Source: JBQKLI01 sp012798975
Lineage (GTDB): Bacteria; Bacillota; Clostridia; Tissierellales; Peptoniphilaceae
DNA length: 34,411 bases
Assembly: GCF_052116305.1 (NCBI RefSeq)
Contig: NZ_JBQKLI010000021.1
Coordinates: 1-34,411, forward strand
Reading direction: 5' to 3'
Shown here: positions 1-7,580 of the stretch, piece after piece
Layout: every line of letters starts with the position of its first letter
How positions within the stretch are numbered: position 1 is the first letter of the stretch
Notes under the pieces: generated by a model
Seen by the model: the letters and a program-made list of their open reading frames with translations, nothing else
Databases searched by the model: none
Told to the model about the DNA's origin: nothing
Made by a program: the position numbers and the translations under genes

Positions 1-192
1 GCGTCTCTTTGTATTGTAATAAATATTTAGAATCTCCTGATCCAACTTCTGATTCTCAAGTGCTCGTTTGGAAGGCTTCCGATCCCGGATTTTGTAATAA
101 GTACTTCGATTCATTTTTAAGACTTTACACATAAGCTTGATCGGATAGATTTCATTGAATTTTGTAATAAAAGATGCGATCTCGTTTAATGT
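1..192 (-). CDS. IS3-family transposase orfB, N-terminal part (partial)
   Basis: Read in the -1 frame relative to orfA from the A7 run at 192-198, this gives 64 uninterrupted codons to the window edge. It includes the helix-turn-helix block with YPIKLMCK and NRSTYYKIR that begins IS3-family OrfB proteins. The DDE catalytic core would lie beyond position 1. There is no obvious separate start codon. In this family OrfB is normally made as an OrfAB fusion by -1 ribosomal frameshifting, and the heptamer A-AAA-AAA in the orfA reading frame, just before the orfA stop codon, fits that mechanism. Confidence 0.75.
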
Positions 193-464
193 TTTTTTGC
201 GAATATGGCTGTAGCTTTTTTTAATATTTCATTCTCCAATTCAAGTTGACGGACTTTATTTTCGAGTTCTTTATATTTTTTTAAAGAGACTTCCTTTCCT
301 TCTTCGGTTTCTATAGAAGGAACATAGAGTTTTTTCCACTTATAAATTGTTTGCTCAACTAGGCCATATTCTGCTGCGAGCTTTGAAACTGGGATACCAG
401 CTAGATGGAGATCGATTATTTGCTTTTTGAAATCATTAGTATATCTTTTACCTTTAGAGGACAT
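186..464 (-). CDS. IS3-family transposase orfA (HTH protein)
   Basis: This is a 92-residue DNA-binding protein of the HTH_Tnp_1 type. It starts MSSKGKRYT, followed by a helix-turn-helix (about residues 12-45, with EYGLVEQTIYKWKK) and a leucine-zipper-like coiled coil (LENKVRQLELENEILKK). OrfA binds the IS ends and regulates transposition in this family. I chose the ATG at 464, which has AAAGGG about a dozen bases upstream, over the in-frame start at 521 because the homologue at 7483 begins with the same MSS-GKRYT sequence. It ends in ATAIFAKKH next to the A7 frameshift site. Confidence 0.85.
   Translation of the reverse strand: MSSKGKRYTNDFKKQIIDLHLAGIPVSKLAAEYGLVEQTIYKWKKLYVPSIETEEGKEVSLKKYKELENKVRQLELENEILKKATAIFAKKH
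192..198 (-). promoter_or_regulatory. Programmed -1 frameshift heptamer (A7)
   Basis: On the minus strand seven A residues lie in register A-AAA-AAA in the orfA frame, followed directly by CAT TAA. A one-base backward slip opens the orfB frame (T-L-N-E-I-A-S), which stays open to the window edge. This is the usual layout of IS3-family frameshift signals. No downstream stem-loop was folded. Confidence 0.7.
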
Positions 465-531
465 TGTGATACACACCCTTTCTATATCTAGATTGTATTG
501 TGTCTCACTTATGGTGTCCACTATTTTATAC

Positions 532-778
532 TAACACCATTATACCCTTGCCATTTTTTTAGTAACAATATTATACAATTGTATTATAGATAAATAACCT
601 GCTCCCTAAGCCTACTGGTATAAAAGAATATGTATGTTTGTATCCTCTTTTATACAAAAAAGGCTGAGTAACAGATCGGAGTCTGTCATTCAGCCTTTTA
701 AAATTTTGTTGATTTATTTATATTACACCCTTTTTATTTAGGTATATTGTTATAAACGAATAGAGGAAGCCTAACCCC
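532..778. repeat. Dispersed intergenic repeat, copy A
   Basis: This stretch resembles 8661-8880 along most of its length. Shared blocks include TTATACCCTTGCC, AGTAACAATATTATACAATTGT, CTGGTATAAAAGAA, the AAAGGCTGA/TTCAGCCTTT hairpin, TTTTGTTGATTTA and AAACGAA-TAGAGGAAGC. A 12-base palindrome, ATACAATTGTAT, lies at 573-584. It separates the divergent IS3 orfA and the Sel1-like gene. It does not look coding. Confidence 0.75.
658..699. terminator. Terminator-like hairpin inside repeat copy A
   Basis: AAAAGGCTGA pairs with TCAGCCTTTT around an imperfect stem containing ACAGA/TCTGT. A and T runs flank it, so it could work on either strand. It lies upstream of both neighbouring genes, which are divergent. 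It therefore does not end either gene and is more likely part of the repeat, perhaps the 3' end of a small RNA. Confidence 0.5.
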
Positions 779-832
779 TACGCAATATTTTTGATATACT
801 TAATGAAACTATCAATATTACAGGAGCAGATT

Positions 833-1915
833 ATGGAAAAAAGTTTTTTAATCCATTCATTAAAATTTCATGAAGGAGCACCTTCATTATACTTTCTTTC
901 AAATGAAAAGAATAATTATTATAAAGAAGGAGATATCGTAATCGCTGAAGATCAAAGCGGCTTGCTTTCCCTTGCTAAAATAACGAGCATCTATTTATAT
1001 CCAGAGTCCGCCCTCCCTGCTGACCTTAAAGATATTCATTATATTCACAAAAAATTCAACCTTAAGAAAGATTTTTCGAAATATATTACAGAAAGATCCT
1101 TCTTCGACCTCCATGTACTCACAACAGAGGAACTCCATAGATTCACCGGCAAATATATTCTTCTAAGTTTATACGATCTAGAATTAGATTTCGATAGAAT
1201 TAAAGTGCAGTTTAACCCACATAACACTGATTATCTGCATCTAATAGAAGGTTTCATTAGAGAATTAGAAGTCCTTTGTGTGGAAGAGAATTTAAAGCAA
1301 ATAGAAGATGATTTAGAACTAGAATTTTCCGAATTTAATACGTATAGAAAACTAAGCAATGATATAAAAGTCTATGCTGCTAATCTCATTTATGAAGGAA
1401 AGTATACTCAAAAAAACTTAGACGCTTGCCTTCGTTTATTAGAAGAAGCCTCCTATGGAAATGAACGATCTGCCCATACCAGCTTAGGTTATCTCTACTT
1501 AGAAAACGAAAAGTTAAAGGATTATACCAAAGCATTCCAAAACTTTACCATCGCTTCAACTTTAGGAGACATTAATGCAACGTATAAATTAGGTGATTTA
1601 TATTATCACGGATTAGGCATTTCTCGAAATATCAACATGGCTCATAAACTTTATCTTCAAGCCTATCAGTCAGATTATAATAACTTAGATACATTTTATG
1701 ATATAGAACCCTCCATTCTCAGAAGAGCAGGAGATGTCTATTTCTATGGATTTATCACTGATATCGATTACAATTATGCCTTTCAGCTATATATCACGGC
1801 TTACAAAAAAGTATATATTACCTCTTCTAGAATTCGTCATCGAGAAAAACTCTTAGCCTATCTTCTCGATAAAATTAGACAATGTACTGCAAAACTTGAT
1901 GCACAGATATATTAA
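833..1915 (+). CDS. Sel1-repeat protein with a PSP1-like N-terminal region
   Basis: This is a 360-residue protein. The start at 833 has AGGAG at 822-826; the in-frame TTG (791) and ATG (803) upstream lack this spacing. The C-terminal half, from about residue 170, has Sel1/TPR-like helical repeats such as AHTSLGYLYLEN, ATYKLGDLYYHGLGISRN and RAGDVYFYGF. Such repeats form a protein-binding solenoid. The first 80 residues contain a GDIVIAEDQSGLLSLAKI stretch that resembles the beta-rich core of PSP1-type proteins; this likeness is by eye only. There is no signal peptide or membrane segment, so it is probably cytoplasmic. It is one of few plus-strand genes here and is flanked by two copies of the dispersed hairpin repeat. 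Its function is unknown. Confidence 0.75.
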   Translation: MEKSFLIHSLKFHEGAPSLYFLSNEKNNYYKEGDIVIAEDQSGLLSLAKITSIYLYPESALPADLKDIHYIHKKFNLKKDFSKYITERSFFDLHVLTTEELHRFTGKYILLSLYDLELDFDRIKVQFNPHNTDYLHLIEGFIRELEVLCVEENLKQIEDDLELEFSEFNTYRKLSNDIKVYAANLIYEGKYTQKNLDACLRLLEEASYGNERSAHTSLGYLYLENEKLKDYTKAFQNFTIASTLGDINATYKLGDLYYHGLGISRNINMAHKLYLQAYQSDYNNLDTFYDIEPSILRRAGDVYFYGFITDIDYNYAFQLYITAYKKVYITSSRIRHREKLLAYLLDKIRQCTAKLDAQIY

Positions 1916-1976
1916 AATACTTTTCAAAAAAAGTATAAATGTGCTTATTTACGGTACTACTTCCCTCCTGATTCTG

Positions 1977-2231
1977 TTGAGAACTAGAGGAAGCCTACCA
2001 ATGAGAAGAAAACGAATATAAATTTATCGATCCAACCGAATCTATGCGGAATGTGGAGGCTTTCTTAGCTTATCGAACATCCGCCCAGAATTTGATTCTA
2101 TTCAATCAGATGAAAAAATAGGTGTTTCTGGTATCCTGTTCGATAAAGGAAGCTATTGAAAATATAGGAAGCAGTTGTTTGGATAAAAAAAGACTGAATA
2201 GCAGATATAATAATCTGTTATTCAGCCTTTT
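1977..2231. repeat. Dispersed intergenic repeat, diverged copy B, with hairpin at 2187-2231
   Basis: Two blocks of the repeat are present. GAACTAGAGGAAGCCTA at 1980-1996 matches the distal end of copies A and C. The hairpin AGACTGAATAGCAGAT / ATCTGTTATTCAGCCTTTT at 2187-2231 matches their core. The order of the blocks differs from A and C, so this is a rearranged copy or two partial ones. It lies between the convergent Sel1-like gene and the first CWB2 gene, so the hairpin can serve as a bidirectional terminator. About 31 open codons at 2010-2120 (with PTESMRNVEAFLAYRTS) were not recognised. Nothing else is visible in the gap 1916-2441. Confidence 0.55.
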
Positions 2232-2441
2232 AAAATCGATCAGTTTGTAACTTGGTTCTGTTAAAATGAGTTTTTTGTTTTGTAAGATTATGCTTTTTCT
2301 TTGTATTAATCTATATCTTTGTAGTATGGTTGTACAGGTGAACTAAAGGAATCACTTACCTCTAAGATTATTTTTTACTCTAACTATAAAAACTGCCAGA
2401 GAATTTTGCAACTTTTAATGATATCTTTTATTGACTAACTT

Positions 2442-3590
2442 TTAAAATATCATACTTTCTAATTCTTTCACAACATTAGATGATACTGCATTTTCTCCAC
2501 CTAATACAATCACATTTTTAATTTTATGATTTTGAATATATCTTTTTGTTTCTATGGAGAGTTGTAAAGGATGAGTTAGTAGAAGAGCAGCGTTTTGAGT
2601 ACTTACATAAGGAGCTGCTGCCAAGGCATCAGGATAATTAAGTCCACTTGCTAAAACAACAGTATCTATCTCTTTACCTATAGATAATGGATATAATTTA
2701 GCTATTTCTACTGCTGTGGCATATCTATTTGCTCCATAAATTCTTCTACCTACGCCCTGTGCATGATATTCATCGCTCGGCCACATATGAGGAACTGCTT
2801 TTGGTCCACCGATAATAAATGCGCCACCATAAAATGGCTCATCGCCAAAGTATGGTACAAACGCATAACTTTCTGTTGGATAATGCCCATATAAGTTAAC
2901 TTCTTCACTTCCTTTTAACTGCCCTACAAAAGGTGCCGCTGATAGTGCATCGGCAAAATCATATCCACTTGCCATAATCTGACTGCTAGAATCCCAAAAC
3001 GGTAATGGTTCTGTATCAGGTATCCCCTCTGCAATTCGTGTAATTTCTAAGTTAATCTCCCATGCAGTATGCGCTCGATCCTTTCCTGCTAAACGTTTTA
3101 CACTATATTTATTTAACAATTGTCTTTCTGCTTTTAGTGATATCGCAGACTGCCCTCCAAGAATATATACTTTTTTTACTTTTAGCCTATCTAACTCATT
3201 CATTACTTCATCTGAAATTTTATCCTTTTGACTAAGCAAAATAGGCATGTTATATCTTACTGCCAACTTTCCTCCGAACATAGCATCTGGAAAATTATGA
3301 CTATAAGCAATAATAGCCATATCCGCTTGCTCAAAAGTATTTTTACTTATTTCTAAAGCTGTTTTATATCGATCGGAACCGCTTATTCGCTTTACAGAAC
3401 TATCAGTTTCTTCTATCTTCTCCTCTACTTTGTTGCCATTAGTTTGATTATTATCTTCTAAAACTTCCTCTGTCATTTCAATTTCTTCAGCACCTATATT
3501 TTCCTGTATATCTTCCACTCCAAAGGAAATGGAAGGTATACTTAAGGACATGCACAGAAGTAGCATTACTAAAACTTTTCTTTTTTTCAT
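2442..3590 (-). CDS. Cell-wall-binding type 2 repeat protein (surface protein 1)
   Basis: This is a 382-residue secreted protein. An N-terminal signal peptide (about residues 1-25, MKKRKVLVMLLLCMSLS) is followed by a Glu-rich linker (about 27-66) and three CWB2 modules (PF04122). Typical motifs are RISGSDRYKTALEIS, VYILGGQSAIS, RLAGKDRAHTAWEI, RIYGANRYATAVEIA and NYPDALAAAPYV. In Clostridioides and relatives three such modules form the anchor that holds surface proteins non-covalently to the cell wall polymer. Here nothing but the anchor and linker is present, so no enzymatic cargo can be named. RBS AAAGGAG lies just upstream of the ATG. It is paralogous to the next gene (4016-5035). Confidence 0.9.
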   Translation of the reverse strand: MKKRKVLVMLLLCMSLSIPSISFGVEDIQENIGAEEIEMTEEVLEDNNQTNGNKVEEKIEETDSSVKRISGSDRYKTALEISKNTFEQADMAIIAYSHNFPDAMFGGKLAVRYNMPILLSQKDKISDEVMNELDRLKVKKVYILGGQSAISLKAERQLLNKYSVKRLAGKDRAHTAWEINLEITRIAEGIPDTEPLPFWDSSSQIMASGYDFADALSAAPFVGQLKGSEEVNLYGHYPTESYAFVPYFGDEPFYGGAFIIGGPKAVPHMWPSDEYHAQGVGRRIYGANRYATAVEIAKLYPLSIGKEIDTVVLASGLNYPDALAAAPYVSTQNAALLLTHPLQLSIETKRYIQNHKIKNVIVLGGENAVSSNVVKELESMIF

Positions 3591-4015
3591 CTTTATTTCT
3601 CCTTTATTTTTTATTCTTATTCTCTTTTAATAGGATCAATAAGGTCATGGTACTTTCGTTTGTCTATACAGTTTATTCCAGTTTTCTTTCTGATAAACAA
3701 GTATTTTCCTTCAATATTCATACAAAAGAAATAGCGATTTTTATATTTACTCCTCTTGAACTACCCATTCGTTATCCCTATCCACTTGAAAACCCGCTTA
3801 TTCAAAATATTATCCCTACTATTCAATCTCACAATAACAGAGTATATATTTGATCCTCATTGCATGCTTAATCTCCATCATATCGCTTTATTTCTAGACC
3901 ACAAACAACTCCTCCGTCAGCTTCAATACCGCTGTACTTAATGAGATTTTCTGCTAGTCTTCCCATCTTCCTAATTATTTTCCAGAACATTTTATATAAC
4001 TAAACTTGAATTATC
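3591..4015. other. 425-base intergenic region between the CWB2 genes
   Basis: Apart from the RBS of the gene at 3590, nothing clear is seen here. Short open frames on the plus strand lack convincing ribosome binding sites and are not called. A minus-strand stretch near 3898-3967 reads with RLAENLIKYSGIEADGG, which faintly recalls a sensor-kinase fragment but is too short to support. No terminator hairpin for the gene at 4016 was found. Confidence 0.5.
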
Positions 4016-5035
4016 TTACTTGAGTATTCTCTCAATCTGTTCAATTTCTTGTATCACGTTTCCAGAAACAGCATTTTTACCGCCTACAACTATCACTCTT
4101 TCAATATCATTTTCTTTTAAATACTGTTTCGTTTCCTCCGATAATTTTTGCGGATTAGTCAATAGCAATGCTCCATTTAAAGCCCCTACCAAAGGTGCTG
4201 CAGATAATGCATCAGGATAATCAAGTCCATTTGTTAGAATAATTGTATCAATACGTTTTTTTACATTGATTGGATATCTCTTTGCTATTTCTACTGCAGT
4301 ACCATATCGATTTTTCCCATATATTCTATGTTCATATAACGATCCATCTTCTTCAATATGCGGTTCTCTATCAAATTCTGCCGTGTTTTTAATAACCCCT
4401 GGACCTCCAATCACAGGAAATGGTGCTGCATCTTCTCCCGGTCTTAAAAGTAATAAATACAACAGCATATCGCCACCTTGTTGTCCTATATAGGGTGCTG
4501 CGCATAATGCATCTGGAAAGTTATTCCCGCTAACAAAAACAATTCCGTCTCCCATAGCGTTTATTTCTTGATTAGGTCTCAAGTCATATCGCAATGATCC
4601 TATTTCGTGTGCTGTCTCATAACGATCTTTTCCAGCTATTCTTCTAACTTTCGTTAATTTGCTAAGTTCATTTTCTACCTTCCGGCTTACTGCCGCCTCT
4701 CCACCTAAAATATAAACAGTTCGAACATTCAATCTCTTTAATTCATTTATCACTGTAGAAGGTACATTATTTTTCTGTGTTAATAAAATAGGTGCTTTTA
4801 TTTGAGTAGCTAGTGTTCCTCCTGCTAATGCATCTGGAAAGTTTTCCCCTGTCGCTATAATAGCAGTCATCGAGGATCGGAATGTATACTTACTTATTTC
4901 CACGGCAGTTTCATAGCGATTTACCCCGCTAATACGCTCTACTTGTATACTACCGTCATCACTTGCATGACTTAATGAAGGTACTGATAATACTAAACCC
5001 ATTAATAATCCTGCTACAATAAAAATTCGTTTCAT
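4016..5035 (-). CDS. Cell-wall-binding type 2 repeat protein (surface protein 2)
   Basis: This is a 339-residue secreted protein with a signal peptide ending about residue 24 (SVPSLSHA) followed directly by three CWB2 modules. Visible motifs are RISGVNRYETAVEIS, NFPDALAGGTLA, VYILGGEAAVS, RIAGKDRYETAHEIG, RIYGKNRYGTAVEIA, YPDALSAAPLVGA and VIVVGGKNAVS. It lacks the acidic linker of its paralogue at 2442-3590, and the sequence between modules 2 and 3 differs. RBS AAGGAGATGGTGAA precedes the ATG. Cell-wall anchoring is the inferred role and no other domain is present. Tandem duplication of the two genes is the simplest explanation. Confidence 0.9.
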   Translation of the reverse strand: MKRIFIVAGLLMGLVLSVPSLSHASDDGSIQVERISGVNRYETAVEISKYTFRSSMTAIIATGENFPDALAGGTLATQIKAPILLTQKNNVPSTVINELKRLNVRTVYILGGEAAVSRKVENELSKLTKVRRIAGKDRYETAHEIGSLRYDLRPNQEINAMGDGIVFVSGNNFPDALCAAPYIGQQGGDMLLYLLLLRPGEDAAPFPVIGGPGVIKNTAEFDREPHIEEDGSLYEHRIYGKNRYGTAVEIAKRYPINVKKRIDTIILTNGLDYPDALSAAPLVGALNGALLLTNPQKLSEETKQYLKENDIERVIVVGGKNAVSGNVIQEIEQIERILK

Positions 5036-5082
5036 TTCACCATCTCCTTATTCCGCTATCTATCTAGCTTCTTTTAAAGGAA

Positions 5083-5250
5083 TCAATCCCTTTTCTTCCA
5101 CTTCTTCCATCGTTCTTTTAGAAGTTTCTTCTTCCATTTCCGCTTTCTCTCCTTTTGCAACCGTTGATTCTTCGTGGTAGTAGAACTGCATGATGTTGTT
5201 GTAAATAACATCCCTATTAATAAAAAAGCGAGAATTAGATTCGTTTTCAT
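5083..5250 (-). CDS. Small lipoprotein-like ORF, possibly frameshifted
   Basis: A 55-codon ORF starts at 5250 after AAGGAGAAAAACCGCAT. It has a Lys-flanked hydrophobic segment, MKTNLILAFLLIGMLFTTTS, then CSSTTT, which looks like a lipoprotein signal with the Cys at residue 21. After that this frame becomes an odd run of Lys, Arg and Trp. The neighbouring frame over the same bases reads a normal acidic tail (ESTVAKGEKAEMEEETSKR) ending at about 5065. A one-base gain or two-base loss after the lipobox would explain this. Either it is a broken lipoprotein gene or a very small one with a basic tail. Confidence 0.4.
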   Translation of the reverse strand: MKTNLILAFLLIGMLFTTTSCSSTTTKNQRLQKERKRKWKKKLLKERWKKWKKRD

Positions 5251-5454
5251 ATGCGGTTTTTCTCCTTACTATATTTGACTACTTCAGTTCTACTCTTTAT
5301 AATATAAGATAATATCTTCATAACTTTATTGGTTCCTCAGGGTTATAATACTTTTCCCTTTCACCAATATTATTATGGGGATATTTTTTTATCCCTACAA
5401 AGCTGCTCTTCTATATATTCCACTTTTCCGTTAAATAATCTTCTTTAAAAACAC

Positions 5455-5796
5455 TTAATTCGCAAAGTATGTATGCTTTGTCTTCCATTGTCGAATTCTT
5501 ATACCTACCCAAAATCCATAAATTCCTAAAGTGATAATCGTTAAAAACCACCATTTTATCCAGTTTCCAAACAACTGTAACGCCGTTCCATCAAACTCAA
5601 GTCTTTGTCCGTTTATCACCGTATGCTTCACTTCCCAGTTGTATATTAAACATACCGCCCACGGCAAAAGCAGCCCAAAGGAAAACGTTGTTATAATAGT
5701 TCCAATAATATACCATCCGACATATTGCAACAGCCCTCCGTCAAAATAGGATTCTTCAACATATAGCGTTCGTTTTTGTTGTCCTGTGTATTCCAT
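5455..5796 (-). CDS. DUF898 (YjgN-like) membrane protein, short form
   Basis: This 113-residue membrane protein has about three hydrophobic segments (about residues 23-55 and 82-102). The pattern ESYFDGGLLQYVGWY, FSFGLLLPWAVCLIYNWEVKHT, NGQRLEFDGTALQLFGNW and ITLGIYGFWVGIRIRQW is the repeated DUF898 motif: a hydrophobic helix ending in G-x-x-x-PW, then HT-x-I-x-G. Typical YjgN proteins are two to three times longer, so this is a minimal form. RBS AAAGGGG lies upstream of the ATG. The function of the family is not established. It appears to be a single gene, with gaps on both sides. Confidence 0.7.
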   Translation of the reverse strand: MEYTGQQKRTLYVEESYFDGGLLQYVGWYIIGTIITTFSFGLLLPWAVCLIYNWEVKHTVINGQRLEFDGTALQLFGNWIKWWFLTIITLGIYGFWVGIRIRQWKTKHTYFAN

Positions 5797-6057
5797 AATG
5801 TTCCCCTTTATTTATATTCTTGTTTTTATAATAACGATACGGTCTTTTTAATAACTTCTCTTATTATATCAAGATACTCTAGAAGACTCAAAACCAACTC
5901 GCAGAGTATTCATAATTCTTTATAAGAATCTCATCACTTCATTATCGTATATCCAGTTTAACAGCTTTAGGATTTCTATTTCGTAAACCTCCGCTATTCT
6001 AAACTCCAACCGACTTGCTGCCCCTCAACATCAATAAACCCCTGTCTTTTTTGACCT

Positions 6058-6981
6058 TTAAGATTCTTCATTAAAATAATCCGTATCTATTTTCTGTATT
6101 TTATATTCAACTTCAGTTGCGACTCCGAGACCATAAGCGATCATGAGTTCAGCTAGTGCTTCTCCGTCTACTAAAACTACTTTAATGCCTGAATGATTTG
6201 ATTTAGCATAGTCGATTGCCTTCTTTGTAAAGCTGGACGTAGTAATAAATACTCCTTTTTTAGCCCCTTGACCTAGCAATGCTCCTACAAACTTTTGTAT
6301 TTCCGGCTGCCCTACAACGCCTTCCCATCTTTTTGCTTGAAGATATATATAATCTAATCCGAGTTCGTCTTCTTTGATCATTCCGTCTATACCATCATCT
6401 GAGCTATACGGAGTTCTAACTATAGAATTTTCATCCTTTCCTCCATATCCCATTTTAATAAGCAATTCTAGAACAAGCTTTTCAAAGAAAAGAGGAGACA
6501 TGCTCTTTATCTCTGCTAAAAGCTCATCTGCCAATTGTTGATTTAGGAGTGCAAAAGCATCGCTTATCGTAACTTCCGGCGTTTTCTTATCTGTATCTTC
6601 TTGTAAAACAATTCTATCATCCTTAACTTTTTCTTCATCAACACCCAGAAACTTATTAAATGAATCGTATTTTGTCAGCTCCTCTAACGTAATACCATAA
6701 CCATTTTTCAAAACATATTGTTTCCCAACTTCCGACAACTGATAGTTTCCTCTTTTAGGTCGTATAAAAAGACCCGCTTGATACAAATATGTAATGGCCC
6801 ACCCTACTCTATTCGCAAAAACTGTTTGTTTCTTAGATGGAAGCAATTCACTGATCTCTTCGTCAGATAGAACAATTTTCGATTTTACCTCTTCTCTAAT
6901 TTCTTTATTCGATTTTATTTCTCCCGTCGATAACACTTCTAATATCACTGGAAGAAACTCAAAAAAAGCAGGAACCGCCAT
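6058..6981 (-). CDS. mrr: Mrr-type restriction endonuclease (type IV)
   Basis: This 307-residue protein has the two-domain Mrr layout. The N-terminal winged-helix domain (Mrr_N, about residues 5-95, with RVGWAITYLYQAGLFIRPKRG and YQLSEVGKQYV) is followed by a PD-(D/E)xK nuclease domain (Mrr_cat, about 155-280). Catalytic residues in view are Glu167 in the FFEKLVLELL helix, Asp199 in SSDDGIDG and the Gln215-Ala-Lys217 motif in YIYLQAKRW. Mrr enzymes cut DNA carrying foreign methylation. The start has a perfect RBS (TAGGAGGAGTTCAT). It stands alone but is the first of three restriction or defence loci in the window. All catalytic residues are present, so it should be active. Confidence 0.92.
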   Translation of the reverse strand: MAVPAFFEFLPVILEVLSTGEIKSNKEIREEVKSKIVLSDEEISELLPSKKQTVFANRVGWAITYLYQAGLFIRPKRGNYQLSEVGKQYVLKNGYGITLEELTKYDSFNKFLGVDEEKVKDDRIVLQEDTDKKTPEVTISDAFALLNQQLADELLAEIKSMSPLFFEKLVLELLIKMGYGGKDENSIVRTPYSSDDGIDGMIKEDELGLDYIYLQAKRWEGVVGQPEIQKFVGALLGQGAKKGVFITTSSFTKKAIDYAKSNHSGIKVVLVDGEALAELMIAYGLGVATEVEYKIQKIDTDYFNEES

Positions 6982-7066
6982 ATGAACTCCTCCTAAAATT
7001 TATAGCTTTACGATGGGGATCAGCAGCATTCGAGCTGCGAATAATTCCCTTTTTATCCTAAAACCT

Positions 7067-7483
7067 TTAATCTTTAAGATTTTTCTTAAAAGATTCTTGA
7101 TTTTGTATTTTGTAATACGTACTGCGGTTCATCTCTAACAGCTTACACATAAGCTTAATCGGGTAGATGTCTTTATTCTCATAGATAAAAGAGGCTATCT
7201 CTTCTAATGAAAATTCTTGAATACATACACGGGCTTTGTTTAAAATTTCATTTTCTAATTCAAGTTGACGAAATTTCTTTAGTAACTCTTCATTTTCCTT
7301 TAATAAAATAGCTCCCTCCTCTTCCAGCTTTGAATCAGGAGCATAGAGCTTTTTCCATCTATAGATCGTCTGCTCTGCTAACCCATACTCTTTGGCGAGA
7401 GAGGAAACCGAATTTCCATCTAAATTCCGTTCAATAATTTGTATTTTAAACTCTTCTGTATATCTTTTTCCATTGCTGGACAT
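7067..7483 (-). pseudogene. Truncated IS3 transposase: orfA fused in frame to the start of orfB
   Basis: The first 90 or so residues match OrfA of the other IS3 copy (MSSNGKRYTEEFK, EYGLAEQTIYRWKKLY, then the coiled coil LENEILNKA). Where the other copy has the A7 frameshift site and stop codon, this one has a changed sequence that keeps the frame open into the orfB helix-turn-helix (YPIKLMCKLLEMNRSTYYK). It stops after KKNLKD, before the DDE core. It cannot transpose by itself, but could in principle encode a protein with two HTH domains. The ATG at 7483 has AAAGGA upstream and matches the start of the other copy. Confidence 0.8.
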
Positions 7484-7553
7484 AGTATCGTACATCCTTT
7501 CTACCTCTAGATTGTACTGTTTCTCCTTAAGCTGTGTCTACTATATAAGACTA
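7067..7553 (-). mobile_element. IS3-family remnant lacking the DDE region
   Basis: This is homologous to the element at 1-525 from its upstream end (TAGTAGACACA near 7540-7553) through orfA into the beginning of orfB. It then stops, and the catalytic part of orfB is absent. The homologous region covers about 490 bases, whereas IS3 elements are normally about 1.2-1.5 kb. Confidence 0.75.
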
Positions 7554-7580
7554 ACATCTCCATCTCGCTATCCTGTTATA

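Larger units (their letters stand above)
1..525 (-). mobile_element. IS3-family insertion sequence, partial (left part outside window)
   Basis: The element contains a complete orfA and the first 64 codons of orfB, read on the minus strand, and is cut by the window start. Its upstream end is probably near 515-525, where the minus strand reads TAGTGGACACC. A related sequence (TAGTAGACACA) sits at the equivalent place upstream of the second IS3 copy near 7553. The two copies diverge just beyond this point, which supports it as the IS boundary. The visible part shows no disabling mutation, so this copy may be functional. Confidence 0.8.

Noticed and set aside
2010..2120. Short open frame with PTESMRNVEAFLAYRTS
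   Set aside because: About 31 codons, no start or RBS, not recognised; kept only as a note inside repeat copy B.
3647..3941. Two overlapping plus-strand ORFs (68 and 61 codons) between the CWB2 genes
   Set aside because: No ribosome binding sites, unusual composition and overlap with each other; a faint kinase-like fragment on the minus strand is too short to name.
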